A stretch of 64,000 bases of DNA from Paragorgia papillata (Eukaryota > Cnidaria > Anthozoa > Scleralcyonacea > Coralliidae). The notes under the pieces were generated by a model, which saw only the letters and a list, made by a program, of their open reading frames with translations, did no database searches and was not told where the DNA came from. The translations under genes were made by a program, and so were the position numbers. The stretch's first letter is position 1. Each line of letters starts with the position of its first letter. The stretch is from contig JAWNZC010000100.1 in the NCBI GenBank assembly GCA_035771165.1, forward strand, positions 1,448,501 through 1,512,500. Reading direction: 5' to 3'. This document shows, in pieces, positions 1-12,440 of the stretch.

Positions 1-1197
1 TATGTCTGCACTAACTGGCAGCGGAAAAAACTTGTGCTTTCACGTCTAATTTTTAGGGGGGCTCAGCCCCGGCCCCTCCTTCTGGCGATTAGTGGGACGC
101 TATGCTGAATTAGCAACATACACTGTATGTACAGGATGACTCAGTGCTGTACCAGCTGCTCTGAATGTCTGGTAATTGTGTATTTGCTTGGGTCTTCTCA
201 AGAAGGTTCAACCTAGAGGATGGCCATCAATAACAGCATCCTTCTGCTGCCATGAGAATGACAGAATTCTTTTTTGTTCTTCTATTTTTTTGTCTTAAGT
301 GTGTTGGGCTTGCAGTATGTAATTATGTGCTATTAAAATGTTACTAATTCGTATGCAGTGATTAAAAAACAAGAGAGTGGTATGACAAGAAGCTGATTGT
401 AATCCAAAGCCAAATGAAAGATTTGAGCAAATTACAAGCTACCAAGAACGAGCGTAGTTTTAACCACAAAAGCACAAGAACCAGCTGCAAAGGAGAGAAG
501 CTTTGTCCACCATATGTATTGATTTATAGAAAGTAAACAAAGATATTTATAACTCATTCACTCCGTTTTATATTGTTAAAATTGTTTGAATTAAAATGCT
601 TGCTTGAATATTTTTCTTTTTCCCGTCTGTTTCATCACATCGATCGCGATTCATTTCATAATTTATATTCAAGTGGTGTCTGAAGCAGCATGTCACATGA
701 TCATGGCGGCATTGTCATGACCATTTTCCAGCCAAAATTTAATATCTAACTGTTCCAGTGCACACAATCATACATCAAAAGAATCACTGCATGTTTCAAA
801 AATAATATCTCCTTTTACCATGTCATCCGAACTATTTTCCATCCTTAAATCTCAAGATATGGCCAGTCGCAAGGTTCCAAAACAAGGCCACGGTGTTCCA
901 AAAACATCACATGACACCCCGTTAATTTATGTTAATTATGTTAATCACATTTTAATCACTCGTGGGGGAGTTAAAAAGTGGTTAGTTAATCACCTGACTA
1001 ATCACCATTTATACAACGCAATTTTGCCGGGTGATTAACTAATCATGATTAAGAAGTTAATCACTGGTTAACTCTTAATCATGATTAAAGTTAATCACTT
1101 TTTTATACAACCGGTCCCTGGACTATATAGCGATCACGTCGAATATCTGGTGATGGCTGCACGATTATGACGAGTAAGTGAGGTCCAAGTGTAGCAC
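1..1197. other. Gene-free AT-rich stretch with TTAATCATGATTAA-type repeats
   Basis: I find no convincing coding exon here. From about 930 to 1100 the sequence repeats variants of TTAATCAC and the palindrome TTAATCATGATTAA, which looks like the remains of a small inverted-repeat element. The rest is unremarkable AT-rich DNA. Confidence 0.4.
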
Positions 1198-2201
1198 AAC
1201 CTCGTACCCAGGGCCCTCTCTGCTTTCAAAATGGCGCGAGGAGAAGACCCTGGCAAAGGCTGGTCACGTGACACCAATGATTTTGAATAATTTTGATGAT
1301 GACTCACATTGTACCGGGGGGCGCGGTACATCACTGATAAACAGAGTATAGTTGGCTTGGGTATATAAAACTATTCAGCGAGCTATTTAGGCACTCAAGA
1401 ATAACCAAATCGTACAAATAACAAGACATTCTCTTAACAAGTTTATCAAATCAGTTAATGACCGTGTTTAGTAAGAAGCGTCTACACTACAACATATTGC
1501 TTTATTATGCAAGCAAGAAGTGTTTATTAATATTTCGGTTTCTCGACTTTCCGAATCTAATTTAAAAAGTTTAGAAATATACAAAGTCAAAGTGCTGATC
1601 TATATAAATGTTCGTCGATCGAAGAATCGTTGATCGTATATTTGTATTAAAGTACAAGTACAACCTCAAAGTCAACGAGGACAGCAGATTCGATTCGAAT
1701 ATGCCGTTTGAGTATAAATCGACAGATACAACAATTAAATTTCCACAAATCCAAAACGTGTGGACAAGAAACATAAATGTGCTATACTGGACGGTAAATA
1801 TACTTCCAACAATCAACAGCATTCGAATATTTTTAGTGTATGTATCAGTACCTGTATTACCGCAGAGCGGGTTTCTGTTTATCAGTTTATGATCGTTCGT
1901 CGCCTTCGGCTTCATTTCTGGCGAATGACGGCAACAAATATGAATTATCCAGCAAATGTCGTAAATTTTGAAATATATCTATTACATTTACCGCTCGAAT
2001 TTAACGTTGCCGGACTTGCAACAACCTTGACGTTTATAAGAACCGAATCAACCGCTCCCCCCAGGACGGGCGAAGCTCAAATTATCCACGTGACCAAATA
2101 CTCCAAGAATCTTGGAGTATTTTGGAATCACGTGACCAGCCTTTGCCAGGGTCTTCTCCTCGCGCCATTTTGAAAGCAGAGAGGGCCCTGGGTACGAGGT
2201 T
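1198..2201. mobile_element. Foldback element with ~74-bp inverted ends starting AACCTCGTACCCAGGG
   Basis: The left arm (1198-1271) and right arm (2128-2201) are near-perfect inverted copies. Both contain AACCTCGTACCCAGGG, TTTCAAAATGGCGCGAGGAG and TGGTCACGTGA. The interior of about 850 bp has no convincing gene; the overlapping frames on both strands at 1571-1915 look fortuitous. I could not find a clear target duplication. A lone half of the same terminus (CCTCGTACCCAGGG) occurs near 25580. This is probably a non-autonomous DNA transposon of unassigned superfamily. Confidence 0.75.
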
Positions 2202-2223
2202 GGTGCAGAATAACCTCACCTAT

Positions 2224-2260
2224 CCTGCGTGCAGACTTCCCCCGTAAGTCTGCACGCAGG
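2224..2260. repeat. Short perfect hairpin
   Basis: CCTGCGTGCAGACTT pairs with AAGTCTGCACGCAGG around a short CCCCCGT loop. It lies just outside the right end of the foldback element. Confidence 0.75.
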
Positions 2261-2279
2261 CTAAACCTCACCCAATGTG

Positions 2280-2402
2280 AAAAGTGAAAGTACGTAGTAC
2301 GTAACCTAGCAACATACTCTAAAATGTGAAAAGTGAAAGTACGTAGTTCGTAACCTAGCAACCATTGGTTGGTTAAACAATACTTATGTACAGCGGTTTC
2401 TA
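2280..2402. repeat. Dispersed repeat, inverted copy of 46147-46420
   Basis: Contains two copies of AAAGTGAAAGTACGTAGT followed by CGTAACCTAGCAAC, then a unique tail that reads TTGGTTAAACAATACTTATG. The same tail and units occur in reverse orientation at 46147-46420. So this is a dispersed family with an internal short tandem unit. Confidence 0.7.
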
Positions 2403-3000
2403 CTGTTTAAGTCAGGGGGGTTTAAGTCGTTTAACAGGAGCAACTATTTGATTGCAAAGAAAGTATCTTTTCCTTTCTTTTGGAGCAATGGAGGCTGATA
2501 TAAACAGTAAGTATACCAATATAAACGCTATCTAAATTTTAGTTCCGTGATGCTTTGATCAGTTTGATGCTCTGGATGCCCAATGGCGATGGTTATGTCT
2601 GTATATATTTATAGGTCTGTTCGCCTTTTATTTAAAAGGATGTATCGTAAAGTATTGGAAGCAGTGGAAACCATATACACTTATTCTTATTTATTTACGC
2701 AAAGAACAAGGAATCAGCCGAAGGTATTCAACTTTATTTTTTTGCAACTGAAATGTTTAATGTTTACTTACAATAATCTTTAATTACCCCCCTGGCCTGG
2801 TGGTAGTGGGCTGCAACCCGCCCAAAATGTAGTGTGCCTACAAAAAATATTGAATGTTCTTTTTTTTCATGTTTAATTTTTCTTGTTTATTTGACATTCC
2901 TATTTGTGTCCACTCAAAATATTGTGTCCACTCAAAATATTGTGTCACCCCAAAATACTGTTAATTTAATTCCTGGTGGCTGGTACTGCATCTGATACAG

Positions 3001-3630
3001 TGTTGTTGGTTAAAACCTATTTATTGGACATGTACTTATATCCATATAAAATACTTCGTAGTCTTTCGTGGCTAAAAAAGAAGTTTAAAGCTTTTGGACT
3101 GGAGAGAAGATGGCCAGATCCTCCTCTTGCCTTAGTTCGGCAAATCTTGCAGGTTAATAATATAAATTGAAAATTAAAATTTGACATTTAATGCAATTTA
3201 GAAAGATATCGAAATAATATAATGATGAGGGAATGTAAATGATGGAGGGGGTTGAGATAATTAAAATTGAAATAATAAAAGAACATAATGTTGAAATCAG
3301 GGAGGAGGGAGGAGAAGTAAGAAACAGGGTAAAAAGAGTTAAGCATATATTTCAAAAGTGTTTATTTTGACTTTTAAGTTTGAAATGAAGTCTTCAAACG
3401 TCTTGAAAGGTTATCGCTCAGTTTGGAAGCTACTTCGAGACAAGTACGACTTAGTTGTGCGTAGGTAGGTTATAAGGTGAATTATTAAGACGTAATTAAT
3501 TTTGGTGCACCTGGTTAAATTTTTTTTTTAATCCCAAATTAAATATATTTTGTCTCATCTAAAGGGACACTGTTATGATGTTGTGGGCAGTACTTGCACC
3601 AGATATCTGTGACATTAAGAGAAAAAAAAG
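3001..3630 (+). pseudogene. Integrase-like transposon protein, 5' exons only
   Basis: Three exons join in phase: 3001-3152, 3379-3464 and 3565-3630. Each is flanked by AG and GT. Together they encode a stretch with residues such as KAFGLERRWPDPPLALVRQIL, then LKGYRSVWKLLRDKYDLVVRR, then DTVMMLWAVLAPDICDIKRKK. This order matches the helix-turn-helix half that precedes the integrase-type (rve, DDE) catalytic domain in a family of transposon-derived proteins common in cnidarians and fish. The start exon is uncertain: ATG at 2488 with a donor at 2507 is possible, and 2614-2722 may be coding. No catalytic-domain exon follows up to 5 kb, so the gene is probably truncated. Confidence 0.6.
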
Positions 3631-5060
3631 GTTTGTGCACCACCCATATCGCTCAAAGGTATGGTAATGCCATGCATGAGCAATATAATGGTACTTGTTG
3701 CAAGTGTAATAAATAATTAGGATTAATAATTTATTTATTATGTAAAAATAATAATCATTATTTATTATAATTATTATATCATATTATATTATTAATATAA
3801 TTTATTGTTATATTAATTAACACATTAACAAGCAAGGGCACACTTTATAACATTTTATTCTGGTAATGCCAGATTATTTCATTCAGCAGTGAGGTGCTAG
3901 GATGCGCCCTTGCCTGTTAATGGGTTACCTGTAATATTTCAATCAACTTGTTTTCTGACTGGCTAATGACATTACATTTTTTACTTGGGGTATTTAAGAA
4001 AAAGTACAACACATCCAGACCATTCACAATTAATACTTCTTTTCATCTGCCAAACTGGGGTGATGCTATTTCATGCAATATGTTTTGATGCAATATAAAT
4101 GTCAAGTCAGTTTGGCAATAGAAACAAGTACTGACCATATTAAACAAGTCAAACTGTAAAACTGTTACTGCTGGGCAGTGCAGAAGTTAATCACAAACTA
4201 TGATTTAAGTACTAAGTTAAGTAAAGTATGTTTAAAACAGTTCAAGAGTGAGATGGAAACATGTAGTTTTACATAACGTTGCTGACACTAAAGATTCCAT
4301 GCGGTCTTCATAATTGGGTAGTTATTATAATTAAATTAATTTATTAATTTAGTTAATTTTTGTAAGAATTACAATAAATATTTTAAAAAATAAATAAGTG
4401 TTTCATGCCTTAAACTTACCAAATGAATTTTGGCCACAACAGTGTTATGTCATAAAGTATATGTATATTAAATTTTCCAAATTAGCTTTACCGCCAACAA
4501 AACAATGGCTGAAAATCCCAGTCAGCAGTAATATCATAAATTCGTTCAATGAGTTATGTTTGATCTCAATTTTAAGCTGTTGTGCTATTGTTCATTTATT
4601 ACAGTGATGAATGATTTGCATCAGTGAAATTCGGTTTGAATTGCACATTTTGGGTACTGTAAATCATCTGGGTATCTTCATGACTTTATCTATATATTAG
4701 GATATTGAAGATGACATAGTGCTGCCTTATAGTTACTGTAGGATAAGAGATCATTTTTAAATTTAGTTATAGCTGTCACCATGATAACATTTTACTTACT
4801 TGTTATGGTTGTCTTTGTATTGGTTTTGGGTTTATGAATGTTACCTGTGACACATTTTGCTTATTTGTATAATTATATAATAATATATTACATTATGGCC
4901 TGAGCATGCGAGTTCGTTCATGTGCGTTTACCTTGATTATGTGTGTTTCCTCCAATCCGGGGTCCTAACTTTGCATGGCATATGGATGGATATGACAAGC
5001 TGCATAGATTTGGTCTTGATATTCATGCTTGTGTGGATGGGTATGCATGTTAGACATACA
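3631..5060. other. AT-rich stretch without a recognised gene
   Basis: No reading frame with exon-like features was found. The segment holds a short hairpin (listed separately) and ATTAAT-rich low-complexity DNA around 3720-3820 and 4320-4395. Confidence 0.4.
3818..3927. repeat. ~110-bp hairpin of a small dispersed family
   Basis: The left arm carries TAACACATTAACAAGCAAGG and the right arm its near-complement ending in TGTTAATGGGTTA. Related small hairpins occur at about 10025-10123 and 36620-36705, each with a GGCAAGG/CCTTGCC-type arm. Probably a miniature inverted-repeat element. Confidence 0.55.
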
Positions 5061-5076
5061 TTAATTTTTGTTTGTT

Positions 5077-6307
5077 GAAAGCACGGAGTGTAGAAAGCAC
5101 GGAGTGTAGAAATCACGGAGTGTAGAAAGCACGGAGTGTAGAAAGCACTGAGTGTAGAAAGCACGGAGTGTAGAAAGCACTGAGTGTAGAAAGCACGGAG
5201 TGTAGAACTCACGGAGTGTAGAAAGCACGGAGTGTAGAAAGCACTGAGTGTAGAAAGCACTGAGTGTAGAAAGCACGGAGTGTAGAAAGCACGGAGTGTA
5301 GAAAGCACGGAGTGTAGAAAGCACTGAGTGTAGAAAGCACTGAGTGTAGAAAGCACTGAGTGTAGAAAGCACTGAGTGTAGAAAGCACTGAGTGTAGAAA
5401 GCACTGAGTGTAGAAAGCACGGAGTGTAGAAAGCACGGAGTGTAGAAAGCACTGAGTGTAGAAAGCACGGAGTGTAGAAAGCACGGAGTGTAGAAAGCAC
5501 GGAGTGTAGAAAGCACTGAGTGTAGAAAGCACGGAGTGTAGAAAGCACTGAGTGTAGAAAGCACTGAGTGTAGAAAGCACTGAGTGTAGAAAGCACTGAG
5601 TGTAGAAAGCACTGAGTGTAGAAAGCACTGAGTGTGGAAAGCACTGAGTGTGGAAAGCACTGAGTGTAGAAAGCACGGAGTGTAGAAAGCACTGAGTGTA
5701 GAAAGCACGGAGTGTAGCAAGCACTGAGTGTAGAAAGCACTGAGTGTAGAAAGCACGGAGTGTAGAAAGCACGGAGTGTAGAAAGCACGGAGTGTAGAAA
5801 GCACTGAGTGTAGAAAGCACGGAGTGTAGAAAGCATTGAGTGTAGAAAGCACGGAGTGTAGAAAGCACGGAGTGTAGAAAGCAGGGAGTGTAGAAAGCAC
5901 GGAGTGTAGCAAGCACTGAGTGTAGAAAGCACGGAGTGTAGAAAGCACTGAGTGTAGAAAGCACTGAGTGTAGAAAGCACGGAGTGTAGAAAGCACGGAG
6001 TGTAGAAAGCACGGAGTGTAGAAAGCACTGAGTGTAGAAAGCACTGAGTGTAGAAAGCACGGAGTGTAGAAAGCACTGAGTGTAGAAAGCACTGAGTGTA
6101 GAAAGCACGGAGTGTAGAAAGCACTGAGTGTAGAAAGCACGGAGTGTAGAAAGCACGGAGTGTAGAAAGCACTGAGTGTAGAAAGCACTGAGTGTAGAAA
6201 GCACTGAGTGTAGAAAGCACTGAGTGTAGAAAGCACTGAGTGTAGAAAGCACTGAGTGTAGAAAGCACTGAGTGTAGAAAGCACTGAGTGTAGAAAGCAC
6301 TGAGTGT
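5077..6307. repeat. Minisatellite, 16-bp unit, about 77 copies
   Basis: The unit is GAAAGCACKGAGTGTA, where K is G or T. Almost all variation is at that one position; rare private variants include GAAATCAC, GAACTCAC, GTGGAAAG, GTAGCAAGC, GCATTGAG and GCAGGGAG. Because the unit has no stop on the minus strand in any frame and 16 is not a multiple of 3, all three minus frames stay open for over 1 kb. Those frames are not genes. Confidence 0.95.
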
Positions 6308-6618
6308 TTCAATTTTACGAAAATAATACAAGAAAATTAAAAATAGTCACGGTAAAGTACGTGACAGGTCATGGCCAGGGCCAGGTCATTCAAGAGTACC
6401 CACATTGAGAAACTTCCTCAAAAATAACCGTTTTCGATTCGACTGTATCTCAGGTCGACCGCGGTCGGGTAAGTTAATTTATATATTAGCCTAAATTGCG
6501 ACGTGATTTCAAACCTCGAGCCATGTGTAATCTATTTCATTATGTGCTCATTCTGACAATTAAATGTGACTCAATAAACGTCAATTTTTTGTCACACATG
6601 CATTCGACGTTTAGGCCT

Positions 6619-7995
6619 CATTAACGGAAATATTTGAGGATTTATATTAAAAATATTCGAGTTTAAATGATACAGCGAATGCTGATAGTTTTTTACTTGG
6701 GTGCCACTTCATGCCACTGTGTAGATACAAATTTGAATGTTAAATTTCGTAGTATAACCATTTTCCCTGGGCTAAAATGACGTACTTGCAACTTTTGGCT
6801 AGGGCGTTGGACAGCGCTGTGTACAATTTATGCAACATATAAAAGACACGTACAACGTAAACGAAGACGAGTAACATCGTAATGTGCCGGTAAAATACAT
6901 ATTTGGAGACAACTTTTAGATATTACGACTAATATCTAACATGCAAACTTAATAGGAATACAAATTGTAGCTACACTAATGCAATTTTTCGTGCAACTTG
7001 TCTCCCAATGGCTAAATCTGTTAAATTGCAGTTGCGTGGGCAGGGGTGTTACACTCTGCAATGTTTCTTGCAACTTGTCTCACAACTTTCGCAAAAACCA
7101 CATAGAAGACCCTGGGGACGAGCTTGAAGGTGTATTTTCATTGGTTGGTCACACGAAACATTGCGAGAAGAGTTGCAAGAGGGGTGTTACACTGTTCAAT
7201 GCTTCAAAAGATCTGTTGCAGCGTTGCCGCAATCGTTACGAAAGTAGAACTTGATTCTACTTCGTGCAACGATTGCTGCAACAAAAACGTTGCGGGACCT
7301 GATGATTGAAGGGCTTGTTACACCATGCATTTCCCGTGCAACTTGCGTCACAACAAAATTGCGAGACAAGTTGCACGAAAAATTGCAGTGTTACACCGCC
7401 TTAGTCACCGAACTGTCGAAACGTAGAGACAATCACACGACGTTTATACGCCTACAAACATTGGCGTTCCCGCCCACAACCGTTAACGATCGTTGGCAGT
7501 TACGTCAGAACTATTGAAATATATTTTGTAAAGAAACATTAATAATACCCGCAAAAAATGCCTATGAATGGTTTCAAAGCATAACTATTGACTATCTGCG
7601 CGTCCTACTTGTTTGTCAGTAATTTTCTTGCGGGAGAATGATTTAGTATAAATATATTCATTACCTTTGTTTACCAAAAGTTCTGTCAAACGTTAACGTT
7701 TGTAGGCGTGGTCGTCGTGCGAATTTTTTCACGTTTCGACACTTCGGTGACATTCGTATCATGTTTTGATATACATGAATATCGCATAAATTGTACACAG
7801 CGCTGTCCAACGCCGTAGCCAAAAGTTGCAAATGTCATTTTAGCTCAGGGAAAATAGTTATATACTACGCAATTTAACATTCACATTTGTATCTACAGTG
7901 GCAAATGGCACCCAAGTCAAAAACTATCAGCATTCGCCGTATCATTTTTAAACTCGAATATTTTTAATATAAATCCTCAAATATTTCCGTGAATG
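6619..7995. mobile_element. 1.4-kb foldback element with ~220-bp inverted ends
   Basis: The left arm (6619 to about 6842) and the right arm (about 7781-7995) are diverged inverted copies that start CATTMACGGAAATATTTGAGG. Shared blocks include GACAGCGCTGTGTACAATTTATG and AACTATCAGCATTCG-type segments. The interior has a second inverted pair (6981-7386) and further repeats with CGTTTATACGCCTAC. No intact protein is visible. The element abuts a TA-rich microsatellite at its right end. Confidence 0.8.
6981..7386. mobile_element. Nested ~406-bp inverted-repeat element
   Basis: The ends are GCAATTTTTCGTGCAACTTG (left) and its reverse complement (right, ending at 7386). Internal copies of TTGCAACTTGTCTCACAA and GTGTTACAC recur several times in both orientations. 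It lies inside the larger foldback element. A related pattern (CGTGCAACTTGCGTCGCA) occurs near 36360-36480. Confidence 0.65.
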
Positions 7996-9120
<1,125 letters not shown>

Positions 9121-9560
9121 CCCTTACGAAAAATTCCTATAGGATCCTATAGGAATTCCTATAGGAAATTTGAATTCCTATAGGAATTCCTATAGGAATT
9201 AAATATTCCTATAGGAATTCCTATAGAAGCTAAATATTCCTATAGGAATTCCTATAGGAAATTTGAATTCCTATAGGAATTCCTATAGGAATTAAATATT
9301 CCTATAGGAATTCCTATAGAAGCTAAATATTCCTATAGGAATTCCTATAGGAAATTTAAATTCCTATAGGAACAAACTTTCCTATAGGAAGTTGAACAGG
9401 AATTCCTATAGGAATTACACAACCCTATAAGAATTCCTATAGGAATTTCACAACCCTATAGAAATTCCTGTAAGGTTGAGAAATTCCTATAGGAATTTTA
9501 TTAGGGTACACAAACAAGTTCTGAAAGGAATTCCTACTGGAAAATCAAATTCCTATAGGA
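9121..9560. repeat. Left terminal inverted repeat and subterminal palindrome array
   Basis: After CCCTTACGAAAAATTCC the sequence is built from CCTATAGGAATTCCTATAGG units separated by short spacers such as AAATTTGAATT and AATTAAATATT. A block of about 114 bp is itself repeated (9169 on and 9255 on). Isolated units continue to about 9840. Each unit is palindromic, with CCTATAGG flanking GAATTC. The matching array at the right end is at 30541-30770. Confidence 0.9.
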
Positions 9561-9586
9561 ATTCCTATGCTGGTCCAGGCTCGAAT

Positions 9587-9694
9587 ATGGCAGCTAAAAT
9601 GAATAAGGACAACGACAAAGGGAAACTATTTGTTGGCGCTCTCAGCAAGGAAACGACAGTTGAATCCATAAATGTTATTTTGGAATTTCTTTAG
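9587..9694 (+). pseudogene. Captured fragment of an RRM RNA-binding protein gene
   Basis: A 35-codon frame starts at an ATG and reads MAAKMNKDND, then KGKLFVGALSKETTVESI, then ends in a stop. GKLFVGxLSxET is the RNP2 strand and following turn of an RNA-recognition motif of the hnRNP/Musashi/DAZAP1 type, placed as in the N-terminus of such proteins. Nothing after this point continues the domain, and the fragment is embedded in the subterminal repeats. It looks like a piece of a host gene caught by the element. Short length limits certainty. Confidence 0.5.
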
Positions 9695-10354
9695 AGCCTA
9701 CAAATTGAGGACTTTTTCCAGTTTTTTTTTACAAAACCTTGCTATAGGAATGGCATCCTTAATTTGGAAGTGAAAAATGTTTACGAAGTATTTTTAATTT
9801 CTTTAGGAATTCAATAGGAAGCAAAATTCTTATAGGAACATTCTACTGTACAGGAATTTTACATAAATGATGTAGAACGTAAAATCCACTATAAAGCACA
9901 TTTGTCCTCATAGTCATACACATGTGTATACAAATTTCTAATTAAAGTATTTCGGATGCAACATTTATGGAAAATGGTAAACTACCTGACATATGCCAAG
10001 GGATGGACAACTGAGTTTTTATAATTAAACCCATAAATGACCAAGGACACACTGTATTATATTCACCTATATGTATATGTGATATGAGCCCTAATGTGCC
10101 TTTGCCCGTTAATGGGTTAAGTTTTTAGGCAAAGAGGAATATATAGAGCATAAAATTGATAATACCCAATTGAGAATGTACTAGATCCTTGTTTAAAATG
10201 TATCAATTGATACTTTTATTACTCTATTCCCATGCATACATTACATAAGATAACAACATTGCCTGATTTGACAATTTGTACAGTAATTTATTGTTATTCA
10301 CTTAAAAGATTATAGATTTATTATTATACAAAATATATACACAATATTGGTAAT
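9695..10354. other. 3' flank of the outer transposase, no gene
   Basis: AT-rich DNA with a few leftover CCTATAGG-like units before 9840 and a small hairpin at about 10025-10123. AATAAA on the minus strand near 10285-10320 could serve as polyadenylation signals for the transposase gene that ends at 10355. Confidence 0.45.
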
Positions 10355-12185
10355 CTAATTGTCATTAATTTGGTAAGGAAGTGGGCAAAAGTACTCATTA
10401 CCTCCAAGAGTCAATGAAACACACTTTCTCTTGATATGATGAGGGTAAATTGCAATTTGCATCCCAGCCTGTTTTACTCCCACTAGGAAATGACTGGTTG
10501 TCTTAAAATCAACATCTCTAAATAATGGCCTACCACACACAGCCATTGGCTGAATTAATACTACATGAAAACACCTACAGTTACAATATTGCAACTCAAC
10601 TAAGCTACATGAGCATTCTGGCTTTATAGATAAAAGACCTATAATAACACCATATGTAAATCGGCCATGCTCAAAAGATACATTATAGTTGACATGCTTT
10701 TTGGAGCGAACACATTCTATACTAGAATACAAATGGTGATTTGCTACAAATCTAGAGTACATAAATCCAGACTGTTTGTTTACTTTCAAACCTAATAATT
10801 GTTCGATATCAAGTACCTGTGAAGCTGTAAGTTTAACAGGTCTCTCCTTGCCAAGGCCACGAATTCCATCAGAAAGGACTTCCCCACTTGAAGTAACTTT
10901 GCCATCCGTTAACTTTTTATACAAACTGGTGACCAAAGGACAAGTTTCGTCATTGATACACTTGTTAGCCAATAGAGTAATCTTTCTTCTTTGAATAAAA
11001 GATTCCACAATTTGTTTTGGGACATACTGTGTTCCATGAAACATCTGGTGCAAGACGTGATTGTTCGATTCAAAGATGAATGCAGAAGATGACCATAGTG
11101 GACCACAGTTTCTCACTGACTGGGCAAGATGAATCAATTGATGCACATTGAATGAGCAGCATTTCAAACCATATAATTCTTCCACTAGAATAACAAATTT
11201 TGTTAAACAAGCTTCAGCAGAATTTATGGTACTCTCATCAATTGAATCACCCAGAAGGCAGTAAACTCCATATACAAACAGGAAGAGGTGATTGAGGAAT
11301 GCTGGAGGTAGGATGCCATGAAGAACCACTAGGCTGTAAAAGATGAATGCCCTCCATTCTGATGCCTTCCAGTAACTTCTGTCAGTGAGAGATCTGGGTG
11401 CACGGCTGATTTCACTGGGGACATTGATGGCAAGTAATCTTTCATTGACAATTTCTTGATCCCTCTTGCTAATGTAGTAGGGTTTTTCATTTTGTTTACT
11501 GTCCATCCATAAATTAACAAACTGTCGCATGACACCTAGACAGACACAGTGCATGAAGTCCACTGCAACTCCCCTTACTGATTCAAATGAAGGAAGGATG
11601 TTAATTACAGATGGACCTTTCACTCCCTTAACAGCTTCATTTTTGTGAAGGGATTTAAGGGCATACTGCATTTGCTTTGTGGCAGTGCGCATCTTTGGAG
11701 GCCCTCTATATGGGTAATATCGAGTCGGAGGGCCACCATTGGAAATTGTTTCACCTGGAGCCTCACACCAATCGCAACCATGTTGTCCATTAAATTGTTT
11801 ACAGTTCTTTACAATGGCTCTTGCTTGTGAATCAGCAGAAAGGACCATTGCAAAAACTCTCCTTGGTTGGAGATCATGTTCAATGCTAAAACCATTCTCT
11901 TCCAGCTGTTTACACTCTTCCACAAATGGCTTTAAGAAAGTATTCATGGCAGGCTTTCTATCACCAAACCATAAGCCATTCAGCATGATATGCTTGCCTC
12001 GCAAATGTGGAGGTAGTTCATTTATCGAGCTTTGAATTGGCCAAATTGAATACCGTGATGATTCAAAAACTGGAATTCCATCGGTATTCCACGTCAAGGT
12101 CAGGTCATTGTTGGACAAGTTATGTCTTTCCACTAATTCACGGTATAACATGGCAGATGTTGTATCAGAAATGGCCCCAGTTGTT
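10355..12185 (-). pseudogene. TNP2-type transposase, 3' part of exon 4 (catalytic and C-terminal region), interrupted
   Basis: A minus-strand frame of about 600 codons ends at a stop at 10355. Readable motifs include LTWNTDGIPVFESSRYSIWP, LRGKHIMLNGLWFGDRKPAM, a Cys pair in GCDWCEAPGE, VDFMHCVCLGVMRQF and FNVHQLIHLAQ. These fit the Transposase_21/TNP2 family of CACTA/EnSpm-like elements in animals; the first Asp of NTDG and the Asp of DFMH are candidate catalytic residues. The methionine at 12151 is not the true start. The frame runs upstream to the TGTT target duplication at 12182-12185, where the inner transposon begins, and resumes in the same exon at 22938. Confidence 0.85.
12182..12185. 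repeat. Target-site duplication TGTT, left copy
   Basis: TGTT directly precedes the inner element's left terminus GGCTGTGTGCA. The second copy is at 22938-22941. Reading minus-strand codons across one copy joins the two halves of the outer transposase exon without a frameshift. Confidence 0.9.
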
Positions 12186-12219
12186 GGCTGTGTGCACGAT
12201 GTTGATACCCAAAGCCGTA

Positions 12220-12440
12220 ACAGGCACGCTCTACCGTGCCTAACCGTGCGTAAGGCACGCTCTACCGTGCCTAGACCGTGCCTAACACTAATCAGGCACG
12301 CTGCTAATTAAGTGGACCGTGCCTAGCACCACTGTGGTCCCGGCATTGAAATGATGCGACGCACGGTCGGCTAATGAATATTATCCGGTGAACATTTGCC
12401 GACCGTGCCTACTTGGCACAGTAGGCACGGTCAGATGTCT
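12220..12440. repeat. Left subterminal repeats of the inner element (ACCGTGCCTA)
   Basis: About ten full or partial copies of CCGTGCCTA, in both orientations, crowd this 220-bp stretch, including an inverted pair CCGTGCCTACTTGGCACAGTAGGCACGG near its right side. Such short repeated motifs next to transposon ends are commonly transposase or accessory-protein binding sites. That role is inferred here. Confidence 0.8.

Noticed and set aside
5077..6307. CRISPR-like array
   Set aside because: Units are contiguous with no spacers and only one variable base; a minisatellite in animal DNA.
4937..6331. Three overlapping minus-strand frames of 367-464 codons
   Set aside because: All are translations of the 16-bp minisatellite, which lacks stops in every minus frame; no protein signal beyond the repeat.
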